A stretch of 64,000 nt of DNA, from contig CBDAPE010000015.1 of assembly GCA_965198325.1 (NCBI GenBank), positions 1-64,000 on the forward strand, in the 5' to 3' direction. This DNA comes from CBDAPE01 sp965198325 (GTDB taxonomy: Bacteria; Pseudomonadota; Alphaproteobacteria; UBA828; JAPUJA01). Under the pieces are notes generated by a model. That model saw only the letters and a list, made by a program, of their open reading frames with translations. It did not search any database and was not told the origin of the DNA. Below are positions 63,530-64,000 of the stretch, one piece after another. Each line of letters starts with the position of its first letter. Position 1 is the stretch's first letter. Position numbers and translations under genes: made by a program.

Positions 63530-64000
63530 TCAGAGCCCGAAAGGCCGGCTCGCCTCGAAGGCATCCTCGGAACCGGGATACTCGGAAAGCATGTCCCGCA
63601 CGTCGGCGCGCTCCAGAAATACCAGCCGGCCGCGATCCCAGTAGAGCGTGCCGTCGATTTCGATGGTGGCGTCGATCGCGACGATGGCGATCTCGCCCGG
63701 TGGCGTGTCGCCACAGCTGTGGAAATGGGTGTAGCGGGGGTGGGAATGAACCACTCCGTTCCAGCGCGCGATATCGTCGGCGGCCACACCCGGGTAGAGG
63801 ATCTGGGGGTTCGCTCCGCCGTGCCAGGAGAAGATCGTATAGGGATCGGCGATGGCGAAGGTCTCCGCGACCCGTTCATACTGGTTGCGCGCCCGTTCGA
63901 CGGCCCGCTCATCGCCATCGAAGCCGGTAATTCGCCCGTTCGTGACGGCGATCGAGACAGGGTTTTCGAACCCGATGCCATACGGCTCGTAGCGGCGGGT
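63530..64000 (-). CDS. Unidentified protein, C-terminal part (possibly M29-like)
   Basis: Open from the window edge to the stop at 63530, about 156 residues: RRYEPYGIGFENPVSIAVTN at the edge, IFSWHGGANPQILYPG, HSHPRYTHFHSCGDTPPGE, IDGTLYWDRGRLVFLERADV. The layout of strands and conserved His residues faintly recalls M29 aminopeptidases and 2,5-dihydroxypyridine dioxygenase relatives, but I do not assign a function. The N-terminus is outside the window. Confidence 0.5.
   Translation of the reverse strand, partial: TRRYEPYGIGFENPVSIAVTNGRITGFDGDERAVERARNQYERVAETFAIADPYTIFSWHGGANPQILYPGVAADDIARWNGVVHSHPRYTHFHSCGDTPPGEIAIVAIDATIEIDGTLYWDRGRLVFLERADVRDMLSEYPGSEDAFEASRPFGL

Overview
The window is GC-rich DNA from a bacterium that is most likely an alphaproteobacterium of the Rhodospirillales type. 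The overlapping purM-purN pair, the short phasin, the DUF6494-type protein, the Tad/Flp locus and the many GTG/TTG starts and ATGA overlaps point that way. This placement is inference from family resemblance; no rRNA or tRNA gene was seen in the window. The most striking property is decay. Three copies of one IS21-family element, one IS256-family element nested in an IS21 copy, and about twenty genes broken by in-frame stops, frameshifts, small duplications or truncation sit among intact genes. Real pseudogenisation is the simplest reading (recent host restriction or relaxed selection), but single-base indels in particular could be sequence errors.

Layout. 1-1006: purM end and purN. 1020-3583: IS21 copy 1. 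3613-4609: phasin with terminator and a palindrome-flanked promoter, then infA. 4751-6640: a compact MotA/TolQ-like three-gene membrane module whose first gene carries an amber codon. 6748-10926: IS21 copy 2, split by an IS256 element (8379-9980) that itself contains a fragment of a different IS21 istA gene. 10927-12259: a CHAT-domain protease relic. 12400-15770: a 2OG-Fe(II) oxygenase, an MBL-fold protein without its metal ligands, a DUF6494-type protein and a flavoprotein disulfide-reductase relative lacking its disulfide. 16198-20060: a dimethylamine/trimethylamine dehydrogenase divergent from a class III aminotransferase. 20372-25160: a truncated membrane protein, IS21 copy 3, a stub of a dehydrogenase and a broken monooxygenase. 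25121-29571: a LysR regulator with a broken quinone oxidoreductase, an LLM flavin enzyme and a lipoprotein.

29895-39300 is a Tad (Flp pilus) locus in the order flp, cpaA, cpaB, cpaC, cpaD, cpaE, cpaF, tadB, tadC, plus an inverted TadD-like remnant. cpaD, cpaF, tadB and tadC all carry frame breaks, so the secretion machine is probably dead. 39301-48341 holds a broken enoyl-CoA hydratase, an agmatinase-family enzyme, a kinase/PLP-lyase pair resembling the hydroxylysine-kinase and phospho-lyase partnership, a tandem CbiX protein, a fused B12-dependent diol/glycerol dehydratase with two frameshifts and its intact small subunit, and an XdhC-like factor.

48477-60217 is a transport/catabolic island: EamA exporters, an M24 protein lacking metal ligands, a complete dipeptide-type ABC transporter and a second M24 peptidase with all metal ligands. 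Part of it has undergone tandem segmental duplication, leaving hybrid gene fragments at the joint. 60540-63418 is a two-component system with an unusually acidic and His-rich sensor loop (the kinase has an amber codon), facing a secreted EF-hand protein, which suggests calcium or metal sensing. The window ends inside a gene that may be an M29-like aminopeptidase or dioxygenase relative.
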